Below, piece after piece: positions 15,621 through 23,261 of a stretch of 39,843 bases of DNA. The DNA lies in NCBI GenBank assembly GCA_018714945.1, contig DVMO01000052.1, positions 1 to 39,843 of the forward strand, read 5' to 3'. The first letter of the stretch is position 1; each line of letters opens with the position of its first letter. The notes under the pieces are model-generated. The model had not been told where the DNA came from, did not search any database, and saw nothing but the letters and a program-made list of their open reading frames with translations. This DNA comes from Fimisoma avicola. GTDB lineage: Bacteria > Bacillota > Clostridia > Peptostreptococcales > Anaerovoracaceae. A program made the position numbers and the translations under genes.

Positions 15621-16124
15621 CTAACCTAAGATCTCCTCAGGGGTCTTTCCTCTGAGTCTGGCAACCTTTTCTACGGTCATCATGCCCTTGAGAGCTTCGA
15701 TCGTAGCATATGCCATATTTCCTGAGTTGTTGGAGCCGATTGATTTAGCTCGTACATCTCTTACGCCGGCAGCTTCCAGAACTGTACGCACAGCGGAACC
15801 TGCGATAACACCTGTACCCTGGAAAGCAGGCATGATCAGGACCTTTCCAGCTCCGAACACTCCTACATTTCTGTGCGGTACGGTAGTTCCTACGGTAGGA
15901 ACATATATTAAATTCTTCTTTGCATCTTCTTCGGCTTTTCTTACTGCTTCAGGAATTTCCTGAGATTTTCCAAGGCCAACGCCCACATGGCCGTTTCCGT
16001 CACCGACTACTACGGTCACGCTGAATCTCATATTTCTGCCGCCCTTAACTGTCTTAGCAACTCTTCTGATGCTTACGATAGTTGATTTTAAGTCCAGCTT
16101 GGATGCATCTATGATATTACGCAT
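15621..16124 (-). CDS. rpsE: 30S ribosomal protein S5
   Basis: 167 residues, S5 of the 30S body, involved in decoding accuracy. The N-terminal double-stranded RNA-binding part shows RRVAKTVKGGRNMRFSVTVV and GDGNGHVGVGLGKSQEIPEA. The C-terminal part shows APAFQGTGVIAG-like IMPAFQGTGVIAGSAVR and the SIGSNNSGNMAYATIEAL block. Starts at ATG 16124 with GGAGG upstream. Confidence 0.98.
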   Translation of the reverse strand: MRNIIDASKLDLKSTIVSIRRVAKTVKGGRNMRFSVTVVVGDGNGHVGVGLGKSQEIPEAVRKAEEDAKKNLIYVPTVGTTVPHRNVGVFGAGKVLIMPAFQGTGVIAGSAVRTVLEAAGVRDVRAKSIGSNNSGNMAYATIEALKGMMTVEKVARLRGKTPEEILG

Positions 16125-16140
16125 TCCTTATTTCCTCCTG

Positions 16141-16506
16141 TTAGAATTTTAATCCGCCTTCACGTGCGCCTTCTGCCAGCTTGGCTACTCTTCCGTGATA
16201 CAGGAAGCCGCCTCTGTCAAAAGCAACTTCTTCTATGCCCTTGGCTGCTGCTTTCTTTGCAATAGCCTCTCCTACCATCTTGGCGGCGTCTTTGTTCCCG
16301 CCGTTTGCGATTTCTGCTTTCAGATCTTTGTCAAGAGATGAAGCCGCTACCAGCGTAGTACCGCTGACATCGTCGATGATCTGAGCTGAAATGTTTTTGT
16401 TGGATCTGTAAACACAGAGTCTTGGCTTTTCAGGAGTACCATAAAGGTTCTTTCTTACTCTTTCATGTCTTTTCAGACGCTTGTCATTTCTGCTTTCTTT
16501 AGCCAT
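16141..16506 (-). CDS. rplR: 50S ribosomal protein L18
   Basis: 121 residues, binds 5S rRNA together with L5 and delivers it to the central protuberance. Seen: KRHERVRKNLYGTPEKPRLC, VYRSNKNISAQIIDD and the C-terminal FDRGGFLYHGRVAKLAEGAR. Lies between rplF and rpsE, 16 nt upstream of rpsE. Confidence 0.98.
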   Translation of the reverse strand: MAKESRNDKRLKRHERVRKNLYGTPEKPRLCVYRSNKNISAQIIDDVSGTTLVAASSLDKDLKAEIANGGNKDAAKMVGEAIAKKAAAKGIEEVAFDRGGFLYHGRVAKLAEGAREGGLKF

Positions 16507-16525
16507 TTCACTTCACCCCTTTCTC

Positions 16526-17068
16526 TTACTTGGTTCCGGCCTTGCCTTCTTTTCTGCGGATCACTTCGTTCTCGTACTTGATTCCCTTGCCCTTGTAAGG
16601 TTCAGGTTCTCTCCAGGCTCTGATGTTGGCTGCATAGTTTCCTACCAGTGCCTTATCAATGCCTTTTACGACAACTTCGGTTGCTGAAGGACATTCGGTG
16701 GTTATTCCTTCAGGATCCTCAAGTTCTACAGGATGTGAATATCCCAGGTTCATCACCAGGGTCTTGCCTTTTTTCTCTGCTCTGTAGCCTACGCCTACAA
16801 GCTGCATCTTCTTTTCAAAACCGTTTGTAACTCCGATGACCATGTTGTTGATGAGAGTTCTTGCCAGACCGTGCTGAGCTCTTTCTTCTCTCTGGTCTGA
16901 TCCTCTGGTCACATTTACTGCGCCATCGGCTACTTCTACAGTTATCTTCTTGCTTATCTGCTGTGATAATTGTCCCTTAGGGCCTTTTACGGTAACTACA
17001 TTGTTTGCGTCTACCGCAACTTCTACGCCGGCAGGAACAACTACAGGTTTTCTACCAATTCTTGACAT
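16526..17068 (-). CDS. rplF: 50S ribosomal protein L6
   Basis: 180 residues with the two tandem L6 folds. Seen: MSRIGRKPVVVPAGVEV, VTKGFEKKMQLVGVGYRA-type core (NGFEKKMQLVGVGYRAEKKG) and the terminal EPYKGKGIKYENEVIRRKEGK, which binds the sarcin-ricin region of 23S rRNA. AGGAGG precedes ATG 17068, 12 nt after rpsH. Confidence 0.98.
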   Translation of the reverse strand: MSRIGRKPVVVPAGVEVAVDANNVVTVKGPKGQLSQQISKKITVEVADGAVNVTRGSDQREERAQHGLARTLINNMVIGVTNGFEKKMQLVGVGYRAEKKGKTLVMNLGYSHPVELEDPEGITTECPSATEVVVKGIDKALVGNYAANIRAWREPEPYKGKGIKYENEVIRRKEGKAGTK

Positions 17069-17080
17069 CTTTCGTTCCTC

Positions 17081-17479
17081 CTACCATACATAACAGATTA
17101 CTTCGCCGCCTACGCCCAGGGCTCTGGCCTGTTTATCGCTTACTACTCCCTTTGATGTGGAGATGATGGCGATACCCAGTCCCCCTAAGACTTTAGGGAT
17201 CTCACCGGCTTTCGCATATTTTTTAAGGCCGGGCTTTGATATCTTCTTGAGTCCGCTGATGACTCTTTCTTTATTTGCCCCATACTTCATGGTGACTTTG
17301 ATCATGCCCTGCTTGTTGTCATCTATTACTTCAAAATCCGCAATGTAGCCTTCTGCTTTGAGGATCTCGGCGATGGACTTTTTCATGCTTGACGCCGGGA
17401 TCTCAACAGTTTCGTGTCCTACAGTATTGGCATTTCTGATTCTGGTCAGCATATCTGCTATAGGATCTGTCATTGTCAT
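17081..17479 (-). CDS. rpsH: 30S ribosomal protein S8
   Basis: 132 residues, S8 of the 30S platform; in E. coli it represses the spc operon by binding the rplE leader. Seen: TDPIADMLTRIRNANTVGHE, the C-terminal GGLGIAIISTSKGVVSDKQA and GGEVICYVW ending. ATG 17479 is 10 nt from GGAG; a second in-frame ATG two codons later is further away. Follows rpsN. Confidence 0.98.
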   Translation of the reverse strand: MTMTDPIADMLTRIRNANTVGHETVEIPASSMKKSIAEILKAEGYIADFEVIDDNKQGMIKVTMKYGANKERVISGLKKISKPGLKKYAKAGEIPKVLGGLGIAIISTSKGVVSDKQARALGVGGEVICYVW

Positions 17480-17504
17480 TACAGTATTTCTCCTTTCCTT
17501 TATA

Positions 17505-17690
17505 TTACCAGCTTGCTTTTCTTACGCCAGGGATCTCTCCCTTATAAGCAAGCTCTCTGAAGCAAATACGGCAGATACCGTATTTTCTTAGCACAGCATG
17601 AGGTCTTCCGCAAAGTCTGCACCTGGTGTAGGCGCGGGTTGAGTATTTAGGTTTTCTCTGCTGTTTTACCTTGAGAGATGTTTTAGCCAT
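17505..17690 (-). CDS. rpsN: 30S ribosomal protein S14, type Z (zinc-binding)
   Basis: 61 residues, the short zinc-binding S14 typical of Gram-positives, with the CxxC-x12-CxxC site C24, C27, C40, C43 and the terminal GEIPGVRKASW. This is the form replaced under zinc starvation by the zinc-free S14 paralogue in some Bacillota; no such paralogue is in the window. Starts at ATG 17690, 14 nt after rplE. Confidence 0.98.
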   Translation of the reverse strand: MAKTSLKVKQQRKPKYSTRAYTRCRLCGRPHAVLRKYGICRICFRELAYKGEIPGVRKASW

Positions 17691-17704
17691 GATTCCCTCC
17701 TATA

Positions 17705-18247
17705 CTATTTCTCGAACGGCATTCCAAGAAGCTCGAGCAGGGCTTTTGCTTCTTCGTCTGTCTTTGCCGTCGTGGTGAATACGATGTTCATACCTTTGAT
17801 CATGTCAACCTGATCGTAGTTGATTTCTGGGAAGATAAGCTGTTCCTTGATACCCATGGAATAGTTTCCTCTGCCGTCAAAGGAGTTTTTGCTGACACCC
17901 TTGAAGTCTCTTACTCTCGGAAGGGAGATGTTGAACAGTTTATCAACAAATACATACATGTTTTCTCCTCTGAGAGTGACTTTAGCTCCTACAGGCATTC
18001 CCTGTCTTACCTTGAAGTTGGCTATGGATTTCTTTGCCTTTGTAACTACAGGTTTCTGTCCGCAGATCATCGCTATCTCCTGCACAGCGGATTCCATGAC
18101 CTTGGCGTTGTCCTTTGCTTCGCCCAGGCCCATGTTTATGGTAACTTTTTCGAGCTTAGGAACTTCCATTACATTTTTATACTGGAATTTTTCCTTTAAA
18201 GCGCCGAAAACCTGTTCGTCGTACATTGTCTTTAATCTTGCTGTCAA
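17705..18247 (-). CDS. rplE: 50S ribosomal protein L5
   Basis: 180 residues, binds 5S rRNA and contacts the P-site tRNA. Seen: YKNVMEVPKLEKVTINMGLG, KVTLRGENMYVFVDKLFNI, SLPRVRDFKGVS and the GMNIVFTTTAKTDEEAKALL end. The start codon is a TTG at 18247, 6 nt after GGAGGAG; no ATG fits until residue 8. A TTG start is unusual for a ribosomal protein gene and may lower or tune its translation. Confidence 0.97.
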   Translation of the reverse strand: MTARLKTMYDEQVFGALKEKFQYKNVMEVPKLEKVTINMGLGEAKDNAKVMESAVQEIAMICGQKPVVTKAKKSIANFKVRQGMPVGAKVTLRGENMYVFVDKLFNISLPRVRDFKGVSKNSFDGRGNYSMGIKEQLIFPEINYDQVDMIKGMNIVFTTTAKTDEEAKALLELLGMPFEK

Positions 18248-18264
18248 AGTTCTCTCCTCCTTTC

Positions 18265-18570
18265 CTAATCTATTACCTTGCCGCTCTTCTTGGCGACTCT
18301 TACTTTTTTGCCGTTTTCGATCTTGTAACCGATCCTGGTGCCCTGTTTTGCTTTGCTGTCATAATACATAACATTTGAAGCATCTATAGGTCCTTCAATA
18401 TGTTTGATCTCTGCAGCGGCCTTCTGAGTGGCTCTTGCATGCTTTGTCTGCATGTTTACTCCCTGTACTATGACCTTGTTTTCTTTTGGCATAGCTTTGA
18501 GGACTTTGCCGGTCTTGCCTTTATCTTTACCGGTGATGACTACCACCGTATCGTCTTTCTTTATGCGCAT
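18265..18570 (-). CDS. rplX: 50S ribosomal protein L24
   Basis: 101 residues, an assembly-initiating 50S protein with an N-terminal KOW motif (DTVVVITGKDKGKTGKVLKA). Also seen: VIVQGVNMQTKHARATQKAA and the basic C-terminus. ATG 18570 is chosen; the GTG three codons earlier is part of the AGGAGGTGA ribosome binding site itself. Lies between rplN and rplE. Confidence 0.97.
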   Translation of the reverse strand: MRIKKDDTVVVITGKDKGKTGKVLKAMPKENKVIVQGVNMQTKHARATQKAAAEIKHIEGPIDASNVMYYDSKAKQGTRIGYKIENGKKVRVAKKSGKVID

Positions 18571-18582
18571 CCTGCTCACCTC

Positions 18583-18957
18583 CTACAGTACTTCCGGTGC
18601 CAGCGACACGATCTTCATAAAGCCTTTGTCTCTCAGTTCTCTGGCAACCGGCCCGAAGATACGAGTTCCCACTGGGTTCTTATCTTCTTTGTCTTTGATT
18701 ATAACAGCTGCGTTCTGGTCGAATTTTACATAGCTTCCGTCTGCTCTTCTGGCACCATGCTTAGTCCTAACAACAACAGCCTTAACTACATCGCCTTTCT
18801 TTACAACTCCGCCCGGAGTAGCTTCCTTGACCGCACAGACGATGACATCTCCGATGTTGGCGTACTGACGGCTTGTGCCTCCCAGGATACGGATGCAGAG
18901 GAGCTCTTTGGCTCCGGAATTGTCGGCAACTCTTAATCTGGTTTCTGTCTGAATCAT
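18583..18957 (-). CDS. rplN: 50S ribosomal protein L14
   Basis: 124 residues, close to the usual 122. Seen: MIQTETRLRVADNSGAKELL, CIRILGGTSRQYANIGDVIV and the GTRIFGPVARELRDKGFMKI block. L14 lies at the subunit interface. AGGAGG stands upstream of ATG 18957; 15 nt separate it from rpsQ. Confidence 0.98.
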   Translation of the reverse strand: MIQTETRLRVADNSGAKELLCIRILGGTSRQYANIGDVIVCAVKEATPGGVVKKGDVVKAVVVRTKHGARRADGSYVKFDQNAAVIIKDKEDKNPVGTRIFGPVARELRDKGFMKIVSLAPEVL

Positions 18958-18972
18958 GATCTGGTGCCTCCT

Positions 18973-19233
18973 TTATTTAACTTTCTCTACAATGTTCACA
19001 AGTCTCCATCTCTTGTCCTTGGAGAGTGGTCTTGTTTCCATAATTCTTACTTTATCGCCTATCTGGCATTCATTGTTCTCATCGTGAGCTTTGACTTTCT
19101 TGGTCCTCTTAACGGCTTTTCCGTAAAGGGAATGTCTTACGAAGTCTTCGATGGCAACAACTACGGTCTTATCCATTTTATCGGACACAACGATCCCGAC
19201 TTTTGTCTTTCTTCTGTTTCTTTCAACTGTCAT
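18973..19233 (-). CDS. rpsQ: 30S ribosomal protein S17
   Basis: 86 residues, an OB-fold primary 16S rRNA-binding protein. Seen: KTKVGIVVSDKMDKTVVVAI, HSLYGKAVKRTKKVKAHDEN and DKVRIMETRPLSKDKRWRLV. AGGAGG precedes ATG 19233; it follows rpmC by 18 nt. Confidence 0.98.
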   Translation of the reverse strand: MTVERNRRKTKVGIVVSDKMDKTVVVAIEDFVRHSLYGKAVKRTKKVKAHDENNECQIGDKVRIMETRPLSKDKRWRLVNIVEKVK

Positions 19234-19251
19234 ATTACATCCTCCTTTCTA

Positions 19252-19455
19252 TCAGCCCTGAACCTTGCCCAGTTCTTTTTCTCTGATGATGGTCTTTACT
19301 CTTGCGATGTTCCTCTTGAGTTCTCTCATCTGTACAGGATTTTCAAGCTGTCCTGTAGCGTGCTGGAATCTCAGGTTGAACAGTTCTTTTTTCATCTTGG
19401 ACAGTTCTGTATTCAGTTCAACTTCTGTCATATCTCTCATTTTTTTCAGTTCCAT
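19252..19455 (-). CDS. rpmC: 50S ribosomal protein L29
   Basis: 67 residues, a two-helix protein near the tunnel exit. Seen: MRDMTEVELNTELSKMKKEL and the LFNLRFQHATGQLENP motif. Its ATG at 19455 overlaps the rplP stop (TAATG), so the two are translationally coupled. Confidence 0.97.
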   Translation of the reverse strand: MELKKMRDMTEVELNTELSKMKKELFNLRFQHATGQLENPVQMRELKRNIARVKTIIREKELGKVQG

Positions 19456-19886
19456 TATGCTTCACCACCCTCTGCTGCCTGCTCTTTGATGGCAAACTTA
19501 CATTTTACCGGAAGTTTATGAGAAGCAAGTCTCATGGCTTCTCTTGCCTTTTCCTCGGAAACACCGTCGATCTCGAACATTACTCTGCCCGGTTTAACTA
19601 CTGCTACCCAGAATTCAGGAGCACCTTTACCGGAACCCATTCGTACTTCGGCCGGTTTCTTTGTTACCGGTTTGTGTGGGAATATCTTTATATATACTTT
19701 ACCGCCTCTTTTGATAGATCTTGTCATGGCCACACGGGCTGCCTCGATCTGATTAGAGGTGATCCATCCGCATTCCTGCGCAACCAGTCCATATGAACCA
19801 TAGGTGATGGTGTTGCCCTTGGTTGCGACGCCTTTCATTCTTCCTCTGTGAACTCTTCTGCGTTTAACGCGCTTTGGCATTAACAT
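19455..19886 (-). CDS. rplP: 50S ribosomal protein L16
   Basis: 143 residues, L16, which helps accommodate aminoacyl-tRNA on the 50S. Seen: MLMPKRVKRRRVHRGRMKG, TYGSYGLVAQECGWITSNQI, RGGKVYIKIFPHKPVTKKPA and GSGKGAPEFWVAVVKPGRVM. ATG 19886 is 8 nt from GGAGG, favouring it over the ATG two codons later. Overlaps rpmC by one base. Confidence 0.98.
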   Translation of the reverse strand: MLMPKRVKRRRVHRGRMKGVATKGNTITYGSYGLVAQECGWITSNQIEAARVAMTRSIKRGGKVYIKIFPHKPVTKKPAEVRMGSGKGAPEFWVAVVKPGRVMFEIDGVSEEKAREAMRLASHKLPVKCKFAIKEQAAEGGEA

Positions 19887-19912
19887 GCGTAGTTCCTCCT
19901 TTCCATAATCGT

Positions 19913-20803
19913 CTAGTTCTCAGTTTCTACAGTCTCAGTTGCAGGTGCTTCTACCTGAGCCTCTACAGGGGCTTCTGCCTGCGGCTGTGCCTTAGGAGTC
20001 TTTCTTACTCTTGGGTTTACAGCCTTTGGAGCTTCGCTGCGATCATCGCGGCCTCGTCTTCCCTGACGGTTCTGTCTGTCGCCGTCTCTGCGCTGGCGTC
20101 TTTCACCGTCTTTCCTCGGTCTTCTTTCTCTCTTTTCGCGTTTTTCTTCGCGGATAGGGTTCTGAAGTCCTTTGTCGAGGATCTCGCCGTGGTTTATCCA
20201 GACCTTAACGCCGATCTTTCCGTAGGTAGTGTCTGCTTCTGCGAATCCGTAGTCAATGTCTGCTCTCAATGTATGAAGAGGAACATTTCCTTCGCTGTAT
20301 TTTTCGCTCCTGGCGATCTCGGCTCCGCCGAGTCTGCCGGATACTGCTACCTTGATTCCCTTTGCGCCGGCTTTCATTGTCCTGCCGATAACCTGTTTCA
20401 TGGCTCTTCTGAAGGAAACACGTCTTTCCAGAGCCTGAGCTACTGATTCGGCAGTAAGCTGCGCATCCAGTTCTGATCTTCTTACTTCTTCTATAGAAAT
20501 TTCTACTTCTTTGCCGGTGAGCTTTACCAGTCCCTTTTTGAGGGCTTCAACGCCGTCTCCTGATCTTCCGATTACCATGCCTGGCTTGGCAGTCAGGATG
20601 ATGACTCTGATCTTGTTTTCTGATGATCTCTCGATGAGGATCTTGGAAACGCCGGCTACATATAATTTTTTCTTAACATATTCTCTGATCTGGTGGTCTT
20701 CGACCAGATAATCTGAAAAGTTCTTTTTATCTCCATACCATTTGGAGTCCCAGTCTTTTATAACGCCCACTCTCAGGCCGTGCGGGCTAACTTTCTGACC
20801 CAT
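19913..20803 (-). CDS. rpsC: 30S ribosomal protein S3 with long charged C-terminal extension
   Basis: 296 residues, about 75 longer than typical Bacillota S3. The standard part (1-217) has MGQKVSPHGLRVGVIKDWDS, the KH domain with the GRSG loop (79-82) and the S3 C-terminal domain (GNVPLHTLRADIDYGFAEA). From about 218 a low-complexity tail follows: 219-257 is rich in Arg, Lys, Asp, Glu and Gln, and 273-296 is rich in Ala, Pro, Glu, Val and Gln. S3 sits at the mRNA entry of the 30S subunit and helps unwind mRNA, so the tail should project there. AGGAGG is upstream of ATG 20803. Confidence 0.97.
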   Translation of the reverse strand: MGQKVSPHGLRVGVIKDWDSKWYGDKKNFSDYLVEDHQIREYVKKKLYVAGVSKILIERSSENKIRVIILTAKPGMVIGRSGDGVEALKKGLVKLTGKEVEISIEEVRRSELDAQLTAESVAQALERRVSFRRAMKQVIGRTMKAGAKGIKVAVSGRLGGAEIARSEKYSEGNVPLHTLRADIDYGFAEADTTYGKIGVKVWINHGEILDKGLQNPIREEKREKRERRPRKDGERRQRRDGDRQNRQGRRGRDDRSEAPKAVNPRVRKTPKAQPQAEAPVEAQVEAPATETVETEN

Positions 20804-20819
20804 ACATGAACCTCCTATC

Positions 20820-21155
20820 TTATTCCTTTTCCTTTAAAGTTACGCCTACATGGCTCGATCTTTTGAGGATGATCGACGCTCTGCCCTGAGCTCCTGCTCT
20901 CCATCTCTTCATGGTAGGGCCCTGGTGGGCGTATACTTCGGCTACATACAAATTATCCGGATTCATGTCGAAATTGTTTTCAGCGTTGGCCGCTGCCGAC
21001 TTAACGACTTTTTCCACGATCTGAGAACCTTTGCCCGGGGTGAACTTTAAGATGTTCAATGCCTCGTTTAAGTCCTTACCTCTTACTAAGTCCGTAACAG
21101 GTTTCAGCTTGATAGGAGACATTCTGACATATTTTGCAACTGCTTTTGCTTCCAT
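20820..21155 (-). CDS. rplV: 50S ribosomal protein L22
   Basis: 111 residues, L22, whose beta-hairpin lines the peptide exit tunnel. Seen: AVAKYVRMSPIKLKPVTDLV, AENNFDMNPDNLYVAEVYAH and the tunnel hairpin GPTMKRWRAGAQGRASIILK. ATG 21155 is chosen because it is 9 nt from GGAG, whereas the ATG two codons upstream is only 3 nt away. Between rpsS and rpsC. Confidence 0.97.
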   Translation of the reverse strand: MEAKAVAKYVRMSPIKLKPVTDLVRGKDLNEALNILKFTPGKGSQIVEKVVKSAAANAENNFDMNPDNLYVAEVYAHQGPTMKRWRAGAQGRASIILKRSSHVGVTLKEKE

Positions 21156-21172
21156 TTTCATGTTCTCCTTTC

Positions 21173-21454
21173 TTATTTCTTAACCTTTGAAGACTTGTCG
21201 GCGGCGTGGCCTCTATAGTTTCTGGTCGGAGCGAACTCTCCGAGTCTGTGTCCTACCATGTCTTCTGTGATATATACAGGCACATGTTTCTTACCGTCGT
21301 GCACTGCTATGGTATGTCCCACCATCTGTGGGAATATGGTTGATGGTCTTGACCATGTCTTGATGACTTTCTTTTCGTTTTTCGCATTCATCTCGTCGAT
21401 GGCTTTGAGCAGCTTGGCGTTTACGAAAGGGCCTTTTTTAAGTGATCTACCCAT
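21173..21454 (-). CDS. rpsS: 30S ribosomal protein S19
   Basis: 93 residues, S19 of the 30S head, paired with S13. Seen: MGRSLKKGPFVNAKLLKAID, WSRPSTIFPQMVGHTIAVHD, GKKHVPVYITEDMVGHRLGE and FAPTRNYRGH. Starts 18 nt after rplB. Confidence 0.98.
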   Translation of the reverse strand: MGRSLKKGPFVNAKLLKAIDEMNAKNEKKVIKTWSRPSTIFPQMVGHTIAVHDGKKHVPVYITEDMVGHRLGEFAPTRNYRGHAADKSSKVKK

Positions 21455-21472
21455 TAATGTTGCTCCTTCCTA

Positions 21473-22306
21473 TTATTTTTCGTTTCTTCTCTTTACGATA
21501 TATTTATTTGAAGCTTTGTTTTTCTTTCTGGTCTTGTATCCAAGAGTCGGTTTGCCCCAAGGTGTAACAGGGCTCTTGCGTCCGATAGGGGCTCTTCCTT
21601 CACCACCGCCGTGTGGATGGTCGTTAGGGTTCATTACGGAACCTCTTACAGTAGGCCTGATGCCCATATGTCTCTTTCTTCCTGCTTTACCGATCTGGAT
21701 GTTGGCGTGGTCAAGGTTGCCAACTTCGCCGATGGTAGCTCTGCACTTCATGCTTACTTTTCTTACTTCTCCGGAAGGAAGCCTTACCTGAGCGTAATCT
21801 CCTTCTTTAGCCATGAGCTGAGCTCCGTTTCCGGCTGATCTCGCCAGCTGTCCGCCTTTGCCCGGTTTCAGCTCCACATTGTGGATGATGGTACCTACCG
21901 GGATGTTGGCGATAGGAAGGGCGTTTCCTACTACGATGTCTGCTTCAGGTCCGGATACGATCACCTGTCCTACTTCCAGTTTGTTAGGAGCGATGATGTA
22001 TCTCTTTTCGCCGTCTGCGTAAACTATCAGCGCAATGTTGGCGCTTCTGTTCGGGTCGTATTCGATGGTCTTTACTGTTCCCGGAACATTGTCTTTATCT
22101 CTTTTGAAATCTATGATCCTGTATTTTGGTCTTGTGCCGCCACCCTGATGTCTGACGGTGATCTTGCCTCTGTTGTTTCTTCCGGAGTGTTTTTTGAGGG
22201 TCACAGTCAGGGACTTTTCAGGCTTATCTGTAGTGATCTCTTCAAAGGTGGAGACTGTCATTCCTCTAAGACCCGGAGTAGTCGGATTATATTTTCTTAT
22301 TCCCAT
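21473..22306 (-). CDS. rplB: 50S ribosomal protein L2
   Basis: 277 residues, one of the most conserved 50S proteins, needed for subunit association and peptidyl transfer. Seen: MGIRKYNPTTPGLRGMTVST, HSGRNNRGKITVRHQGGGTR, VELKPGKGGQLARSAGNGAQ and the C-terminal MNPNDHPHGGGEGRAPIGRK with the conserved histidine. Standard position between rplW and rpsS. Confidence 0.98.
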   Translation of the reverse strand: MGIRKYNPTTPGLRGMTVSTFEEITTDKPEKSLTVTLKKHSGRNNRGKITVRHQGGGTRPKYRIIDFKRDKDNVPGTVKTIEYDPNRSANIALIVYADGEKRYIIAPNKLEVGQVIVSGPEADIVVGNALPIANIPVGTIIHNVELKPGKGGQLARSAGNGAQLMAKEGDYAQVRLPSGEVRKVSMKCRATIGEVGNLDHANIQIGKAGRKRHMGIRPTVRGSVMNPNDHPHGGGEGRAPIGRKSPVTPWGKPTLGYKTRKKNKASNKYIVKRRNEK

Positions 22307-22322
22307 TGCTAATTCCTCCTAA

Positions 22323-22613
22323 TTATAGTCCCTGGAAGAACTCAATCTCTTTGCTCTTCTCTGTGAGAGTTACGATTGCTTTTTTGTAGGATGAAGTCTT
22401 GCCTACATATCTTCCCATTCTCTTTACCTTGCCGTCGTAATTCATGATGTTTACTCTGGCCACCTCTACGCCGAAGATTTCTTCTACGGCCAGCTTTACC
22501 TGAGTCTTGTTGGCCTCAGGAGCAACTCTGAATGTGTACTTTTTCTGAGCGCTGGCATCCATACTCTGTTCTGAGATCACAGGCTCCAGAATGATGTCGT
22601 ATGCTGTTTTCAT
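22323..22613 (-). CDS. rplW: 50S ribosomal protein L23
   Basis: 96 residues, at the tunnel exit, docking site for trigger factor and SRP. Seen: YDIILEPVISEQSMDASAQK, YTFRVAPEANKTQVKLAVEE and VNIMNYDGKVKRMGRYVGK. Its ATG at 22613 overlaps the rplD stop (TAATG), indicating translational coupling. Confidence 0.97.
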   Translation of the reverse strand: MKTAYDIILEPVISEQSMDASAQKKYTFRVAPEANKTQVKLAVEEIFGVEVARVNIMNYDGKVKRMGRYVGKTSSYKKAIVTLTEKSKEIEFFQGL

Positions 22614-23236
22614 TACAGGTACACCTCCTCGATTTTCTTAACCGCTTCCTGAGTTACTATGAAGCTGTCGTGGTTTACGATCTCGTAAACATTCATGGTG
22701 GTTACCAGCATCGTCTTAACTCCAGGGATGTTGGCTGCTGATCTTACGGTGTTCTCGTCTTTGTCCACGGTGACGATCAGAGCTTTCTTTCCGGCTTTGA
22801 TGTTTTCCAGTACTTTTATCATTTCTTTTGTCTTAGGAGCTTCAAATTTCAGCTCGTCTAAAACGATCATTTCCTTTTCAGCCAGTTTTGAAGAAAGGGC
22901 TGATTTCATAGCCAGTCTTCTCAGCTTCTTAGGAAGTGTGTATCTATAGTCTCTCGGCTTCGGAGCGAATACGATACCGCCGCCGATCTGTGAAGGGTCA
23001 GTTGAATGTCCCTGTCTGTGACGGCCTGTTCCTTTCTGTCTGAAAGGCTTGCGTCCGCCTCCTCTTACTTCGCCTCTGGTCTTTGCTGACTGAGTGCCTT
23101 GTCTCTGGTTAGCCAGATAATTTTTAACTACTGCGTGAACTGCGTATTCGTTGGGAGTGATCGCGAAGATCTCGTCTTTAAGCTCGATCTGTCCAGCCTC
23201 AGCTCCTGCCATATTCAGCATTGTTACTTTTGCCAT
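22613..23236 (-). CDS. rplD: 50S ribosomal protein L4
   Basis: 207 residues. Seen: TPNEYAVHAVVKNYLANQRQ, the exit-tunnel loop GGGRKPFRQKGTGRHRQGHS, and a Rossmann-like globular part. In E. coli L4 also represses the S10 operon through its leader, which makes the long leader here (24409-24670) of interest; whether L4 acts on it is not known. AGGAGG lies upstream of ATG 23236. Confidence 0.98.
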   Translation of the reverse strand: MAKVTMLNMAGAEAGQIELKDEIFAITPNEYAVHAVVKNYLANQRQGTQSAKTRGEVRGGGRKPFRQKGTGRHRQGHSTDPSQIGGGIVFAPKPRDYRYTLPKKLRRLAMKSALSSKLAEKEMIVLDELKFEAPKTKEMIKVLENIKAGKKALIVTVDKDENTVRSAANIPGVKTMLVTTMNVYEIVNHDSFIVTQEAVKKIEEVYL

Positions 23237-23261
23237 TGTTGATTCCTCCTTCCCTCAGTTC

